Notes under the pieces: model-generated
Told to the model about the DNA's origin: nothing
The model's database searches: none
The model's input: only the letters and a program-made list of their open reading frames with translations
From: Linum tenue
Lineage: Eukaryota > Streptophyta > Magnoliopsida > Malpighiales > Linaceae
Reading direction: 5' to 3'
Assembly (NCBI GenBank): GCA_946122785.1
Contig: CAMGYJ010000004.1
Coordinates: 14,158,150-14,222,149 of the forward strand
Length of the DNA: 64,000 bases
In this document: positions 30,491 to 42,559 of the stretch, one piece after another
Layout: each line of letters opens with the position of its first letter
How positions within the stretch are numbered: the stretch's first letter is position 1
Made by a program: the position numbers and the translations under genes

Positions 30491-33208
30491 TTACTTTTCC
30501 TTTAGGTATTGCAGGTTGGTATATGAACATGTGTGTGATTGGCAGTATTGAATTCGAACTAAAAGAAGAGTACCATTTCATATACCAATCGCACCCATGT
30601 TCGCCTCATGCACTCAATATGTTCGCATTATACTCTTGCAGGTCCAAGTTTTGCACCTAATGTGAAAATTGTAAAACCACTTCACCACAATGTGTGAAAA
30701 ACAGAAAATATATGTGCTCCTCATAGACATTGAGAATGAAATATACTGCTTTAATGTGGTTCTACTCTTAGGAATAATGTTGATATGAGTTAATCATGAA
30801 ATTATGATGTTGCTTTTGTGAGAAAAAATAAAAAATTTGAAGTAGGCTGCCTTGACGAATCAGTTGAGCAAAGAGCTGTTAATTGGCTATCACACTTATG
30901 AATATGTAGATCTTCTTTTCACCTCCTTCACTGCAACTTTCATTTTAATTTTCTCAATATGTCAATGTGCTTGAGATGTTACATTACATAGAGGTACACC
31001 ACAACAACTAAGTTGTTCAGCCTCACTAAATATAAAGCACCTATGTTAAGTTCGTGTCAAGTCAAGACATGGAAGTCCCATATAAAATGCTTTCTTTTTC
31101 AACATCGTTGCATGTTGCATCTCATTAGCTTAGATGTTCAACCTCGCGTTTGAACTATAACTTACGTTTATTCAACTATGTTAGTTTTAGTTTTGAGATT
31201 GACAGCTGGTTGTCAGGACTATGCATATGTCTTATATAGAAGACAAATATGGATGTGTAGTTGATATTATTTGCAATGATTTGACTTTCTATAGTTTCTA
31301 TGAGGCAAATATGGTGTCCTCCAGACCAAACGAACCAAATTACATGTCGCTAAACTGAGGTTGATCCCATTGTTCAACACCATCATTCTAATATCAATCC
31401 ATCAAAGTAATCCATATGCCTGTTTTTTAACACATGTTGTGCATGGTCATTACTATGACGGATAACTTCGCTGCAACATATTTGGTATTACTTATCATGT
31501 GGCCTCCAAACTTTTAAACATATTGGCCCAGTAATTTTATGACAAAACTCAAAATGAAGACAACACATCACCTGCTGGAATTTTGGCTCTTGAAGATAAA
31601 GAATCAAATGTGCATATCAAGTTTACTGACTACGATTACTCCAACACTGCAAGCAAACTTTGTTTATTGAGGATCATTGAAGAAAAAGAGAAGACGTCGA
31701 CAACAACAATGACAACTGTCTATATAATATAGTGAATTCATTATATATTTTCACTCAAACTTTAGAATCACACACACCCATAATGTTTCACTCTGGCTAA
31801 CATGTTTGTTACTACATGGTCATCTCGCCAATGATCATTCTTCTTCCCAATCGATGACAACATAGATTTCCCCCTCTAACTTCACCATAAGTAACTGATG
31901 ACATTATCGATGTTGAATATTGAAGATGCTTTCTGTCACACCAATTACAAATTTCGTCAAAAGAAAACTTGGAGGTTTGGATGATTGCAATGCATAGTGT
32001 TGTTAATCTTCATACTATCCACATCTCAAGAACGCATCTCATTGTTTTCGCACTTCTCCTTTTATTCATTAGATTTCCTCTATGCTTTCCAGCAAAGATA
32101 ATGGAATTTCTGGCAACCAAACTCGAATCATTGTCTCAGAATGATTTGAAAGGGTCGCCCGACCAACGAGTCAAGTATAAGACAACCAAACTCAAATTAT
32201 TTGTCTTGGAATAATTCGAAAGAGTCGTCCGACCAACAGGTCAGGTATAAACTAATTGATTTTCAAGGACAACAAACATAATTCTTGCCAAATACAAGCT
32301 ATCACCGAACACAACAAATTCAAGTAATTTCTTCAATTTCCAATTGATTTCCCAACTCCCCGGCCACATATTCCAAATTACCAACTTTTCTTCACAACAA
32401 ATACCCAAATAATTCCAAAAACAAACCAATCACCCAAAGAGATTAACAAGACTCCAAAACAAACAATTCCAAGTTGAGAAAAACTTCCCAAATTTCAAGA
32501 TACCACACCCAACAAATTCAGCAATCCTGCTTCTCTGTTCACAATTGGCGGCAAGCAATTGTAATGATTACAAATTACAATGATGCGCCAACTTTACTCC
32601 AGTTCGATTTGCGGCAATCCAAACAATTCCAACTGCAACTAATTAACTGTTAGTCCGAAATAGCTTGGAATAGCCTTGGCCGGTGAGAATCACAATAATT
32701 TGTCCCGCACAATGAAAGGTTGTGCTCGCCATTGCGAGGACGGTCTCACCTCCCAGCGGCGATATCCTACCTTTAGCAACCAGCTAACCACGTTCTGAAA
32801 TCACTTTTATTGTAACGAAAGCGTGTAATCGATAATCTAGAAAATATTAACAAACATAAATTTAATATGGTTTGCTAATTAATACAATATGTGTTAGCTG
32901 ATTCACGAGCAGAGAAGAACAAATTTCAATAATTTGAGAATAGTATAGGTTACAAAACAAATATCAGAATGGACCAAACAAACAAATTAATGTTGTTTAC
33001 CTAACTATGGATAGTAGGAGTGATAAAGAGTATTTATAGAAATCTTCTCATAATCCCGAACAGAAAACCAAACAATTTTCCAAAACCTAAAAAAGTGAAA
33101 ACAAAGCACAAACCCAAAAAGAATAGACCTAAAACAATTCAAAACATAACATAACATCTAGTTTTAGCGGGCTTATGGCTAATACATTTGTGACTAAGAC
33201 ATTCACAA
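30491..33208. other. AT-rich stretch with one ~67-bp tandem duplication
   Basis: The only clear structure is at about 32,115-32,250, where 'acaaccaaactc.aa...gtc..ccgaccaac.ggtca' is repeated twice. No gene model is supported. Confidence 0.5.
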
Positions 33209-33217
33209 ATATCTATG

Positions 33218-35652
33218 GGCCAATACTACGGTGCCGCTATAAAAAATGCGGCACCGGTGACGCTGTCTCTGATTGGTCCACGTGTACGTGATGTGGCATG
33301 ACTAATTAATCCTATCCAACCTAACTGGCCCAGGAGAAGTGGCCCAAATTGTGCCTTTCAAGTTTCAATGGTAACGGAGGTCGGAGAACCACCCGTTATT
33401 AAATTTTTTCTTTTTATTATTAAATTAAAATTAATTTACATGATATTAGTTTTGTATTTGGGTGTAATAAGAAAACAGAGAAACAGGGAGAGTCGGAGAG
33501 AAACCCTGTACTTAAGGATTTTGTGCTCAAACCATGATGCAAATCTTATATCCAAACCAACTCATAACCTCTTCTGGGCCCTGATGCAGGTGCAGATTAT
33601 GGTTTTAGGATGGGTTACTGGTTTCCCTTTTAATCATGCCAATGATTTGTTAAATTTAATCTCTGCTCAATCGATAAAATATGATTGCACTTTTCTACGG
33701 AGCATAATAGTCATTTTTCCCATTGTCTAGATATGAATAATATAGGATGCAATTTTTTGGAGCTGAAGAATATGAGATTTGCCGACCATATCTTAAATTT
33801 CCTTTTGATTACTTTGTGACAGGAAGGAAAATGAACTCCTAGAAGCAGTTCAAGCTAATTGCAGTCCATCCTTAATCTGCTCCTGATCACCATCAGTTCC
33901 GCAGCCGTGAGCACCCGGTAAGAATAAACTTATAAACCCAGTTTCATGTATCAAACTCTTCTTTCAGCAAATGGCTCTCTCTTTATGCCCTTCTCACCAT
34001 CCCTTTTGAATTTTACAGGTCAGACTAGCGAAGATACTGGATGGTGATTGGTGATTTGCGGGTTCAGTTCCTGAAGTTGACTCATGTCGGTTGCATCATC
34101 ATCAAATAATAGAGTAGGGGGCTTGGTCAAGTGGTTCAGCTCTTGGAATGTAATGGAATGGTTTCATTATGTTCTCATCACCATCAGGATTTGTTAACAG
34201 ACAATAAGTCTGCACCAAATCCAGGCGCGACATTATGGAAAGTTCCTACCGAGCGACTTTGTATGTACAGACTTGTTTGAGAAAGAGGTCTCTGGAAATG
34301 GGAATGGGGTGGGAGCCCGTGCAATGGACCAAATAATGTGATGAGATCTGTACCATGTCAATCCCGCCTGTGATTTTATAGAAGCAGAAAACCAATGGTT
34401 CCAGTGGAAGGAACTCTGGCAACAAGTCATTCGTTTTAGTTTTGTCCTATTGTTGAGATCAATCTGTAAATGTAATTCGTTCCACAATGCCCAATTTTCC
34501 AATAGGGTTATCTCTCAATGCCATTGCTGTGACTTTTTTCAGATTATGGTTAATGCATAGATTGTTTAATATGCTTCTATATTCCAAGTTAATCACATAT
34601 TTGAAGTTGGAGAGGGTTCACAGAATGAGATCAACAATGCACAAGTCTGAAACAGAAAAGTTGCATGATATATAATCGTTTAATCAAAGATGATACAAGA
34701 AAGTGCAAGTTTGTTCAAGAGCATAAACAAAATCAGAACTATGAATCCCAATAGGGAAGCTGAACTCTTCCACATACATGCTAGTACAATTAACCCTGGC
34801 TAGCAAAAATTGAAAACAACGTTACTATCACTTTCACAGTATTCTGTTCAGAGGCGTCCCATGTTAGAGGCATAAATTGCTTCATTTTTTTGGAACCACA
34901 ACCTGCAAAACTCTGCCAAGGCCAACACCACATAAACCCTTGACTACTTGGTTTCACCTGAAAATGATAACAAACTCGAATTGCATCAATTATGAAGCAT
35001 CCGAGATTGTTAGAGTCCGCATTCCAATTTCCAAATCGACCCTGCAGCAACCATGAATCGACACCACAGGGAACTAAAACAATCCGACTCATTCGCCAAC
35101 ATCCTCGTTTACACATCCCTCGCATTACCTGGCAACCTTTCAATTCAATGGCCAAAGTCGCTCTGCACCGCTTAGAACTTGGTTTCAACGATTGCAACAG
35201 TGACAACCCAAACTTAGGAGAAGGACGGAGAGGGAAGGCGACTCTCTTCTACTCGGATTTGGGATCGTCTGCTACCTTGCCGACGACACTGTTCGATTGA
35301 GACAGGCGAAGACGTCGGATTCCTTTGGCTCGGTTCTACATAACAAATGCAGGAGGAAACAAGTATACACGGGGATGGGGTCGACGAATAACAAATCGCC
35401 GGAACTGATTTTTGAGAGACCGCTGGAGAGGGAGATCGAGGAAGTTGATTTTGGTTCGTTTGGTAAGATCCCTGTTTTACTGTTTTCAGATTCCGACGGG
35501 AGTTCTCCGTTAGTTTGGGAGAGGCCGGTTCGCCATCAATTTTGGACCGGTTAAATTAAACCAACCCAGCCTGCCACATCAGTTCCACGTGGAAGAATCA
35601 TAAAAGGCGTCACCGGTACCGCACTTTTTACTGCGGCACCGTAGTATTAGCC
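33218..35652. mobile_element. Mutator-like element M1 with 9-bp TSD
   Basis: Inverted ends of about 80 bp start GGC(C/T)AATACTACGGTGCCGC at both sides, with strong matches through tgcggYaccggtgacgc and ccacgtg. ATATCTATG flanks both sides (33,209-33,217 and 35,653-35,661), the 9-bp duplication typical of Mutator elements. No MURA transposase was recognised in the 2.3-kb interior. Confidence 0.9.
33300..35570. other. Cargo of M1, gene-derived in parts, unidentified
   Basis: On the plus strand an ATG at 35,375 opens 88 coding-like bases (MGSTNNKSPELIFERPLERE...) ending at a good donor (gtaaga at 35,463), which looks like a captured first exon. On the minus strand 35,206-34,790 holds a 138-codon frame, and 33,368-33,730 on plus a 120-codon frame. 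I recognise none of these. Capture of host gene pieces (Pack-MULE) is likely but unproven. Confidence 0.4.
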
Positions 35653-35661
35653 ATATCTATG

Positions 35662-36180
35662 AGGAATAGATTATGTAGTCATTAGCATGTTATGAGCTAC
35701 AAAATTATTTTTTATGACTATAATTTATAGTTCTAAGATGCCATTGTTGTACAAAAAATAAATAATAAGCGTAAAGTTGAAATAATTTACTTATAATGAG
35801 ATATTTAGGTTATTCCTCGTGAATGATTTGTTCTTTTATTTCAATTCTAAACAAAATGTGAGATTTATTAATACCTAAAGTTCACGAATTTGAATGCAAA
35901 AAATTCCACATATTTGGCGCCTTTCATTTTGCCCAACAAACAATAATTTTTGGACAAATCCTTCTTATATTGAATTTAGCGATCAAATCGATCCATAAAG
36001 CAAGTGACACCTTATATCTCTTTCTTCCAAATGAACCAAAAACTAGTTTTGGATTGTTATAGTTTTCTTTTTCCACGCATAATCGCAAAGATCTTCAAAA
36101 TTTCATAATGAATTATGAATGCCAGATGGGAATAGTGTAAAAACGATGAGAGGGTTTGCATCAGGCCGATACGAGATCTT
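35662..36180. other. AT-rich, no gene seen
   Basis: No structure recognised. Confidence 0.5.
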
Positions 36181-36186
36181 GGTGGC

Positions 36187-36567
36187 TTGCCAGTTTTAGA
36201 AAAGGGGCCGGAAAAAGATCTCAAATTCAATTATGAGTCGAGCGCTGGCCGCTGGGCCGTTGACGCAACACGTGTCAGAAAAATGGCCGACGTTGATTGT
36301 CTTGAAAGCATCGACCGTAAAGCCAGCGGACACCTGTCCCGCCGTATCACATGTCCTATTCTCCCTGGTTGGTTTCCTTTTCCCAGCCGATTATTCTCAC
36401 CGGCCGGCGGATGCGGGTCCCGTTTCTGTGTTTGGGTCGGGCTGCCCAATCAGGATCGGGATTTAGATCACGATGAGACGTGTACGAGTGTGACGTCATG
36501 CTCCGGTGGTGGCCACGTGGTGAATACGTGGAGGGTTGCGAAACCTTGGACGGTTTGGGCGTTTTAA
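36187..36567 (+). CDS. Unassigned GC-rich ORF of 126 codons
   Basis: This ~380-base block is far richer in G+C than its surroundings and is open in several frames on both strands. The plus frame starts MPVLEKGPEKDLKF and shows no domain. The block carries acacgtg (near 36,268), tgacgtca (near 36,490) and ccacgtgg (near 36,511), ABRE/CRE-like sites, so it may be a promoter or 5' leader rather than a gene. Low confidence. Confidence 0.2.
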   Translation: MPVLEKGPEKDLKFNYESSAGRWAVDATRVRKMADVDCLESIDRKASGHLSRRITCPILPGWFPFPSRLFSPAGGCGSRFCVWVGLPNQDRDLDHDETCTSVTSCSGGGHVVNTWRVAKPWTVWAF

Positions 36568-37228
36568 ATTTTCCGGGTCGTTGCTTTGTCGGAGTCAAGA
36601 AATTGGGCCCTCAAAATTATTAGGAGAAAAGAAAAGGTCGAACAGCAACATGGAATATGAAATTAATTTTGATTTAAGAAACTGTAGTAGATATTTGAGG
36701 TGAGTTCATCACTGTGGAACATTTCCAATGCATGAGGACGGTTGGATTAGTGGACTTTGTTTTCCCTTTTCCACATACAAGGAGACTTTTTAGGTCAAGA
36801 AAAAAGAAACCAGGGCAGATTTGGAAGTTCATGTTTATCGTACGTAGGAGTAGATGAACATGAAACTGTAGTTTGGGAGTTTCTGTTGCTTTATTATCTT
36901 CTCAATATGCATAAGTAATACTAACCAATCACTCATGGGTTAGTCTCTGATAGGTTTGAATGAGCATAATGGCGTGAGAATGCATCGTACCGTGCTAACC
37001 ATTAATGAGATAAATGGCCTGCTAAGAGCTTGGTCCGATGGATATGAGAGATTGTAATTTGTAGTCGCAGGCCGCAGTTAGTAATTGTTCAATTAAATCA
37101 GCTTTTTTGCTTGATATTTTCTTTTGAGTGGGGATGAATTTGGACCTTCAGAAGAATACATGTTTGTTATCAAGATATCACCACCGTACGTAGTATCACT
37201 TCATACTACCACCACACACCACATCATA
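36568..37228. other. AT-rich, no gene seen
   Basis: Ends in a microsatellite-like 'actaccaccacacaccacatcat' that continues at 37,568 after the miniature element. Confidence 0.5.
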
Positions 37229-37236
37229 CTACCATC

Positions 37237-37567
37237 TAAGGCTGGCTATTTGATCCGGACTGTTTGGTTTTACTCGAAACCGGACCGTATAATCCGGACC
37301 GGGATCGGATTGGGACCAGATAGCAAACAATTCAATCTCATATTCGGGGTTAGATTTGAGGTAAAAAAACCAGGATAAAGACCGGATAACAGACTCCCAA
37401 CACCTAAAATCAAGATCAAATTGGGATCGGACCGGATCAAGACCGGACCGAATCAAGACCGAATTGTATCTAATCCAATCTTTGGTCCTTATATTCCCGG
37501 AAAGACCGAACTGGGACCGGATCAATTTGGTCCAATTTATCCGAACCTGACCGTATAGCCAACCCTA
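37237..37567. mobile_element. hAT-type miniature element h1
   Basis: 331 bp, starting TAAGGCTGGCTAT and ending in the inverse of TAGGGTTGGCTAT, with CTACCATC at 37,229-37,236 and 37,568-37,575. The interior has many 'ggaccgg/ccggtcc'-like inverted short repeats. The flanks are repetitive, which weakens the duplication slightly. Confidence 0.8.
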
Positions 37568-37575
37568 CTACCATC

Positions 37576-37915
37576 ACACACCACATCATACCACCCAATA
37601 GTACTACCATCATAGCATATTGTACGCCATCATCTTACAATTATCATAATAGTATAGTATGGAATTATTGATAATGAAAATAAATTTTATTTGAAATTAT
37701 ATGAGAATGGATATAATATTCCGGATTGCACTAAATCTAATTAAAAAAAGAATTGAAATGAAGGAGATGTTTATAGTTCATTCAACATCGATGTGAGATT
37801 GACAAGGTTTATTAAATATCACTATGAATCCACTTAAGCTATCAAATGATGAGTTATGTAGCTCTAATTAACCAATGAATATGCACTGGAACTCAGGCCC
37901 AAAGTGAATTAGTGA
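37576..37915. other. AT-rich, no gene seen
   Basis: Microsatellite remainder followed by unremarkable sequence. Confidence 0.5.
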
Positions 37916-37924
37916 TTTAAATAA

Positions 37925-39473
37925 TGGCTAAATTGCAAGTTTGGTCACTTGAATTACTAGAAAATTTCACGTTAGCCACTAAAATTACTTTATTCCATCC
38001 GTAGTCACTTAAACTAGGTTAACAGTTCAAGTTTGGTCACTGACCGTTAATCTCCATTAACTTTTGATGATGTGACGGTCAACTCTTAGAATTGACCGTT
38101 AAATGAGTGACGTGACAATTAAAAAAATAAAATAATAAAAAATTTAATTTTTATTAATTTTCACCTCAATATTACAATAAATTTAAAAAAATGTCACAAG
38201 GAGACACGTCTACTCCTCCCTCCTTTCACCTCTCTTCATTCTCATCACAGTTTCAATCGTCATAACCTCTATTTCCGCCGTCGATGACAACACCCACGCT
38301 TCTTCTCCGCTCCCGCTCCGACCACTTCAGGCCCTGTTTCAAACGTGCCCCCCCTGACAGTTACCGGCTCAATTGCGGATCGCCACGGTGTCTGTGGATT
38401 CCATCCCTTCCTCCCTAAATCTTCGCTCGGATTCCGCCATCTCGCCTGCTTCATTCCCTCTGTTCCGCAACGCCAGGATCTTCACCTCTGTATCAAAATT
38501 CACGCTCTCAATCACTCGGCCGGGGAGGCATTGGCTTCGCCACTACTTCTACCATCTCCCCCACCCTCATTGCCCTCCTTCCTCTGCCTTCTTCAGCGTC
38601 GCCACCGCCCTCCTCTTGCAAGACTTCTCCGTCGCCGAAAACTCCCCACCCGTCTTCAAGGAATATCTCCTCGACGTCACCGCCGATCAATTCGCCCTGT
38701 TTTTCAATCCCAGAACCTCCTGCGCATTCCTCAATGCCCTGGAGCTCGTCTCTGTTCCCGACGGGCTTATCTCCGACGAAGCGTCCCCGGTCCCCGGAAG
38801 TACCGGTGTTGCTTTCAAGGGTTTGTCCAAATTCGCGTTTCAGGTTTCTTACAGGCTGAATGTTGGAGGGCCGATCATAACTCCGGCCGATGATGCATTG
38901 ACAAGGACATGGACGAAAGATACTCCATACAACGATTTCCCTCAAGGAGCTCAGAATGTTTCTGTATCGCCAGATACCATCAAGTTCCCCATGTCCTCCG
39001 GACCTGCAGCAGCGACGCCTTACATTGCGAATTGCGCCGAGCTTGGTCTACGCCACTGCAGATCAAATGGCGGATTCAGAGACCCAAACCCAGAACTTCA
39101 ACTTGACATGGAAGGTACCTGTTGATTTGGGATTCTCCTACCTAATCAGGCTCCATTTCTGTGACATTGTGAGCAAGTCTCTCGACAGTCTGTACTTTAA
39201 TAAAGTTCGTCTTCTTGTGACATATTTTTTGTTTTAATTACTTTTTAATTTATTGTAATAATGAAGTGGAAATTATTAAAAATTAAATTCACTCATTTAA
39301 CGGTCAACTATAAGAGTTGACCGCCACATCAGCAAAACTTAACGGAGACTAACGGCCAGTGACCAAACATGAACTGTTAACCTAATTTAAGTGACTACGG
39401 ATGGAATAAAGTAATTCTAGTGGCTAACGTGAAATTTTCTAGTAATTCAAGTGACCAAACTTGCAATTTAGCC
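37925..39473. mobile_element. Pack-MULE M2 with 9-bp TSD
   Basis: Inverted ends of about 245 bp (37,925-38,175 and 39,230-39,473) begin (T)GGCTAAATTGCAAGTTTGG and match with only scattered changes. TTTAAATAA flanks the element at 37,916-37,924 and 39,474-39,482. The ~1-kb interior is a broken receptor-kinase fragment and no transposase. Confidence 0.92.
38270..39210 (+). pseudogene. CrRLK1L receptor-kinase ectodomain fragment in M2
   Basis: The interior of M2 encodes, in shifting frames, the malectin-like ectodomain of plant CrRLK1L receptors (FERONIA/THESEUS/HERK group). The pieces are DSYRLNCGSP near 38,355, then FTLSITRPGRHW, VFKEYLLDVTADQFAL, LVSVPDGLI, AFQVSYRLNVGGPII and LTRTWTKD in the frame 38,373-39,125, and finally VYATADQMADS and GFSYLIRLHFCDIVSKSLDS in the frame ending near 39,237. 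There are at least two frameshifts. Transmembrane and kinase parts are absent; the copy stops where the right inverted end begins. No introns are visible, as usual for this family. A transcript from the MULE could in principle make antisense or sense RNA against the parent gene, but nothing here shows expression. Confidence 0.85.
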
Positions 39474-39482
39474 TTTAAATAA

Positions 39483-40049
39483 CTCTCTTCTATTTTGTCT
39501 AGAGAGAGCCGGAAAGTTTAGTAGTAGCAGTTTAGGTCTGTGTTTGGGAGAGATCATCCATTTTGACGAATGGTAGATTGACAGAAGGGTTAATGCTATA
39601 TGATAAAATTACCCCATTGACTTTGTGCTTGTGGTCATCATCAACCATCTTTTTTTACCATACAATTTTGAATTGTTCTTAAAATTTTAGAACTTTGGGA
39701 CGCTTAAATTGTGTTATGATGATAAATTAGAGGCATAATCAAGGTGCGCAAGTTTGTTTGCTTTAGTTATACATATCGAGAACTAGTAGTTACATAAAGA
39801 CCTTATATCTACCTCTATCTTCAATCTAAACTTCTATGGTTTTCTTGCTCATGTGATCCATCAACTCACCATTCTCTAGCCATCATCCATTGGATGCTAG
39901 CTAGTCATGACAATTGAGTTTACAAACATTATTGAGATTCAGTGTGACACCATAGAGAATGTCATCCCTATCTTTCTGGACAGGTGTGCGACGACTTAGT
40001 TAACACTCTTATTTATCCAGTCCTGGTTGTTGCAGAAGTGAAGACATAC
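39483..40049. other. AT-rich, no gene seen
   Basis: No structure recognised between M2 and h2. Confidence 0.5.
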
Positions 40050-40057
40050 CTTATGAT

Positions 40058-40653
40058 TATGGATGTCAATCCATCCCGTAACCATGGGTACCCTACCCGA
40101 TCGTAACCGGTCAATGAGGGTAATTACTCGCTTTGACGGGTTAAGGAGCGGGTACGGGTAATACTCGGTTTCAAAATAAAGGGTAGGGTACGGGTATGGT
40201 AATCGATAGTACCCGTCCGGTTATACCCGCCTCGCTAACCAAAGGGTCAATTTCCCTTGAGAAATTTAGTTTAGCTTGAGAAATTGAGTTTAATTACCAT
40301 TATTGATGATGAAGATGTAGACGATTATTATGTTTGTGTGGATTGTAGAAGCAAGAACAATTATTATGTGTTTGCTGATTTTATTTGTGTGGATTGTTGA
40401 AACTAGAACAGTTACAAGTATTGAGAATTTTTAATGGACAACTGTATATATGTGCATATATGTGTATAAGTTCATAGTTTAGGATTCGTACCCATGGTTA
40501 CCCGAATACCCGTGGTTACCCGGTGGGTAGGGTATGGTAATATAATTTTCATACCCGATGATTATTTGGTCGGGTATTTTAGAAAGCTCTACCCGACGGG
40601 TTAGGAGTTGGTATAGGGAAAACCCGCACCAGACCCTACCATTGCCATTCCTA
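40058..40653. mobile_element. hAT-type miniature element h2
   Basis: 596 bp, starting TATGGATGTCAAT and ending in the inverse of TAGGAATGGCAAT, with CTTATGAT at 40,050-40,057 and 40,654-40,661. Both ends are rich in inverted 'taccc/gggta' units. No transposase. Confidence 0.88.
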
Positions 40654-40661
40654 CTTATGAT

Positions 40662-41216
40662 GCTAAAATTCGCTTGAGATATGGAGTTCCCGTGATTTTC
40701 CACTTTGATTGCCAACCCTTATTTCAAATATACATTGTGCTTTGTTCAATATAATGCTATGCTTGGATCATGGATGATTGTATAGCAAAGGTCCTTCATG
40801 CAATAAACAAGGTATTTTTTTTTCCTATGCACATTATGGTCTACATAATAAGCAAATGGGTTGTGGTGGTCATTCAACTATATTGGTGTGAATCTTTATT
40901 GGAATCAGAAGTAATCATAAATATTAATCTGATGCGATGATGATAGTCTTGCTCGTAGTGTAACCATATTGAATAGCAAGCAATGTTCATCGCTTAAACT
41001 CGTAGAGAACTCACATTGTCTTCTTCATGAAAATCTTGCATCCAACTCCTTATAAAGAGTGTGCATATTTGGTGAACATGACGAAGATAACATGTAAACA
41101 GAGAATGACAGTTTGGAGTAGAATATCACCACGCCGCTCACAAGGTAGTGCGAAAAAGATGTATGAGATGGTTTGTGCATGTAACAAAGGCAACCTAAAA
41201 TATTTCAATTCAAATG
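40662..41216. other. AT-rich, no gene seen
   Basis: No structure recognised; ends with the copia target copy GTAGA. Confidence 0.5.
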
Positions 41217-41221
41217 GTAGA

Positions 41222-41491
41222 TATTAGACCCACTTGTAACATATTTTACTTGCTGGCACTACTTTGTAATTGTGTTGGTCACTCGTGTAATTGATGAAGG
41301 GTGACTCTAGCTTTGCCAGCCGAACCCTACATATATAAATACGGGGTGAATGGCGGCTAGATGTAACAAAAGCACAACACTAGTGAAACTTCTACCTTGA
41401 GAGCTACGCTCTCAGTGGACTAGTCTCGTATCTCGGGGAAACCACGTTAAACCTCTGTGTTCGTTACTTTTCCTCAATCTTAGTTTCTATA
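41222..41491 (+). mobile_element. Copia left LTR with TA...TA ends
   Basis: Starts TATTAGACCC and ends TTTCTATA; the flanking GTAGA copies fix these non-canonical ends. A TATA-like acatatataaata lies near 41,329. Confidence 0.9.
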
Positions 41492-41503
41492 TGGTATCAG
41501 AGC
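41492..41503 (+). other. Copia primer-binding site (tRNA-iMet)
   Basis: TGGTATCAGAGC directly follows the left LTR, complementary to initiator tRNA-Met. Confidence 0.9.
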
Positions 41504-41532
41504 GGTGAGATTCAGCATCTTGTTCAAGCTTC

Positions 41533-42559
41533 ATGGGCAAGGACAAGGACACTAGCAGCGGCAAGTCCGTCGAACCTATTGGCGACGGCAGCATCTCGCT
41601 TAGCTCTCCTCTCTACCTTCACCCATCTGAAAACCCTGTGCAACTGTTCGGTAGCGACCTCTTGAGTGACTCCAACTATGGCGAATGATATCACCGAAAC
41701 CCTTATTGCCAAAAATAAATTGGCCTTTGTGGACGATGCCCTGCCTCGCACGAAATATGAATCCCCCTCTCACCGGGAGGCGTGGGATCGCTGTGATGCA
41801 ACAGTCAAGGGCTGGTTAAAGACTGCGATGAACCGCGAAGTCCATATCAGCGTCCCCACCGCCACCACAGCTCGTGCTATCTGGTTGGATTTGCAACGCC
41901 GCTTCAGCAAAGGCACGGCGCAACGGGCGTACGAATTGCGGCGGACCATCAGCAATTTTCGGCAAGTTAAGTTGTCTGTCTCTGCTTATTATACTCATCT
42001 ACGTACGACCTGGGATGAGATGCAGACGATAGGGGGAGTAGCGCGCTGCACCTGCAATTGGATGCAAGCGCAGCAGGACAGCATCGACACAGCGCGCCTT
42101 TTCGAGTTTCTTATGGGACTTGATGAGGCTTACTCGGTGGTTCGGTCTCAGATACTCAGTACTCGGCCTACTCCATCCCTTGCAGATGCTTACCAAATGG
42201 TTGCTGCAGAAGAGCAGCACCGTCACATCACTAGCAATCGTCGACCCATCGTTGACACTGCAGTTTTCCAGGCCCAGACCGAGCAGGAGCCGCCTAAAGA
42301 TCGTGAGCGCCCACGTTGTGCACATTGCAACAAATTGGGGCACACGAAAGAGAAGTGCTATCGTCTGCATGGGTATCCAGCTGGGCATCTCCAAGCCAAA
42401 CAGGCTGATGAGCGTGCCGCGCCAAGCAATCGGCGCACCAAGGCTGCACATGTAGAACCCGACACCTCATCTCCCATCCCTAGGCTCTAGGCTGCTCAGT
42501 TTAATCAACTCAAGGAGTTTCTTAGCTCCACCGACAGTCCTACAGCTCCCACGGCTCAC
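41533..42559 (+). pseudogene. Copia gag, broken
   Basis: An ATG at 41,533 opens MGKDKDTSSG...YLHPSENP...SDSNYGE and stops at a TGA where copia Gags have W. The frame resumes shifted by one near 41,690 (ETLIAKNKLAFVDDALP) and runs to a TAG at 42,488. It contains a UBN2-type Gag core (WDRCDATVKGWLKTAM, WLDLQRRFSKGTAQRAYELR) and a CCHC knuckle CAHCNKLGHTKEKC near residue 214 of the second frame. Gag packages the RNA into particles; this copy cannot give a full product without recoding. Confidence 0.88.
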
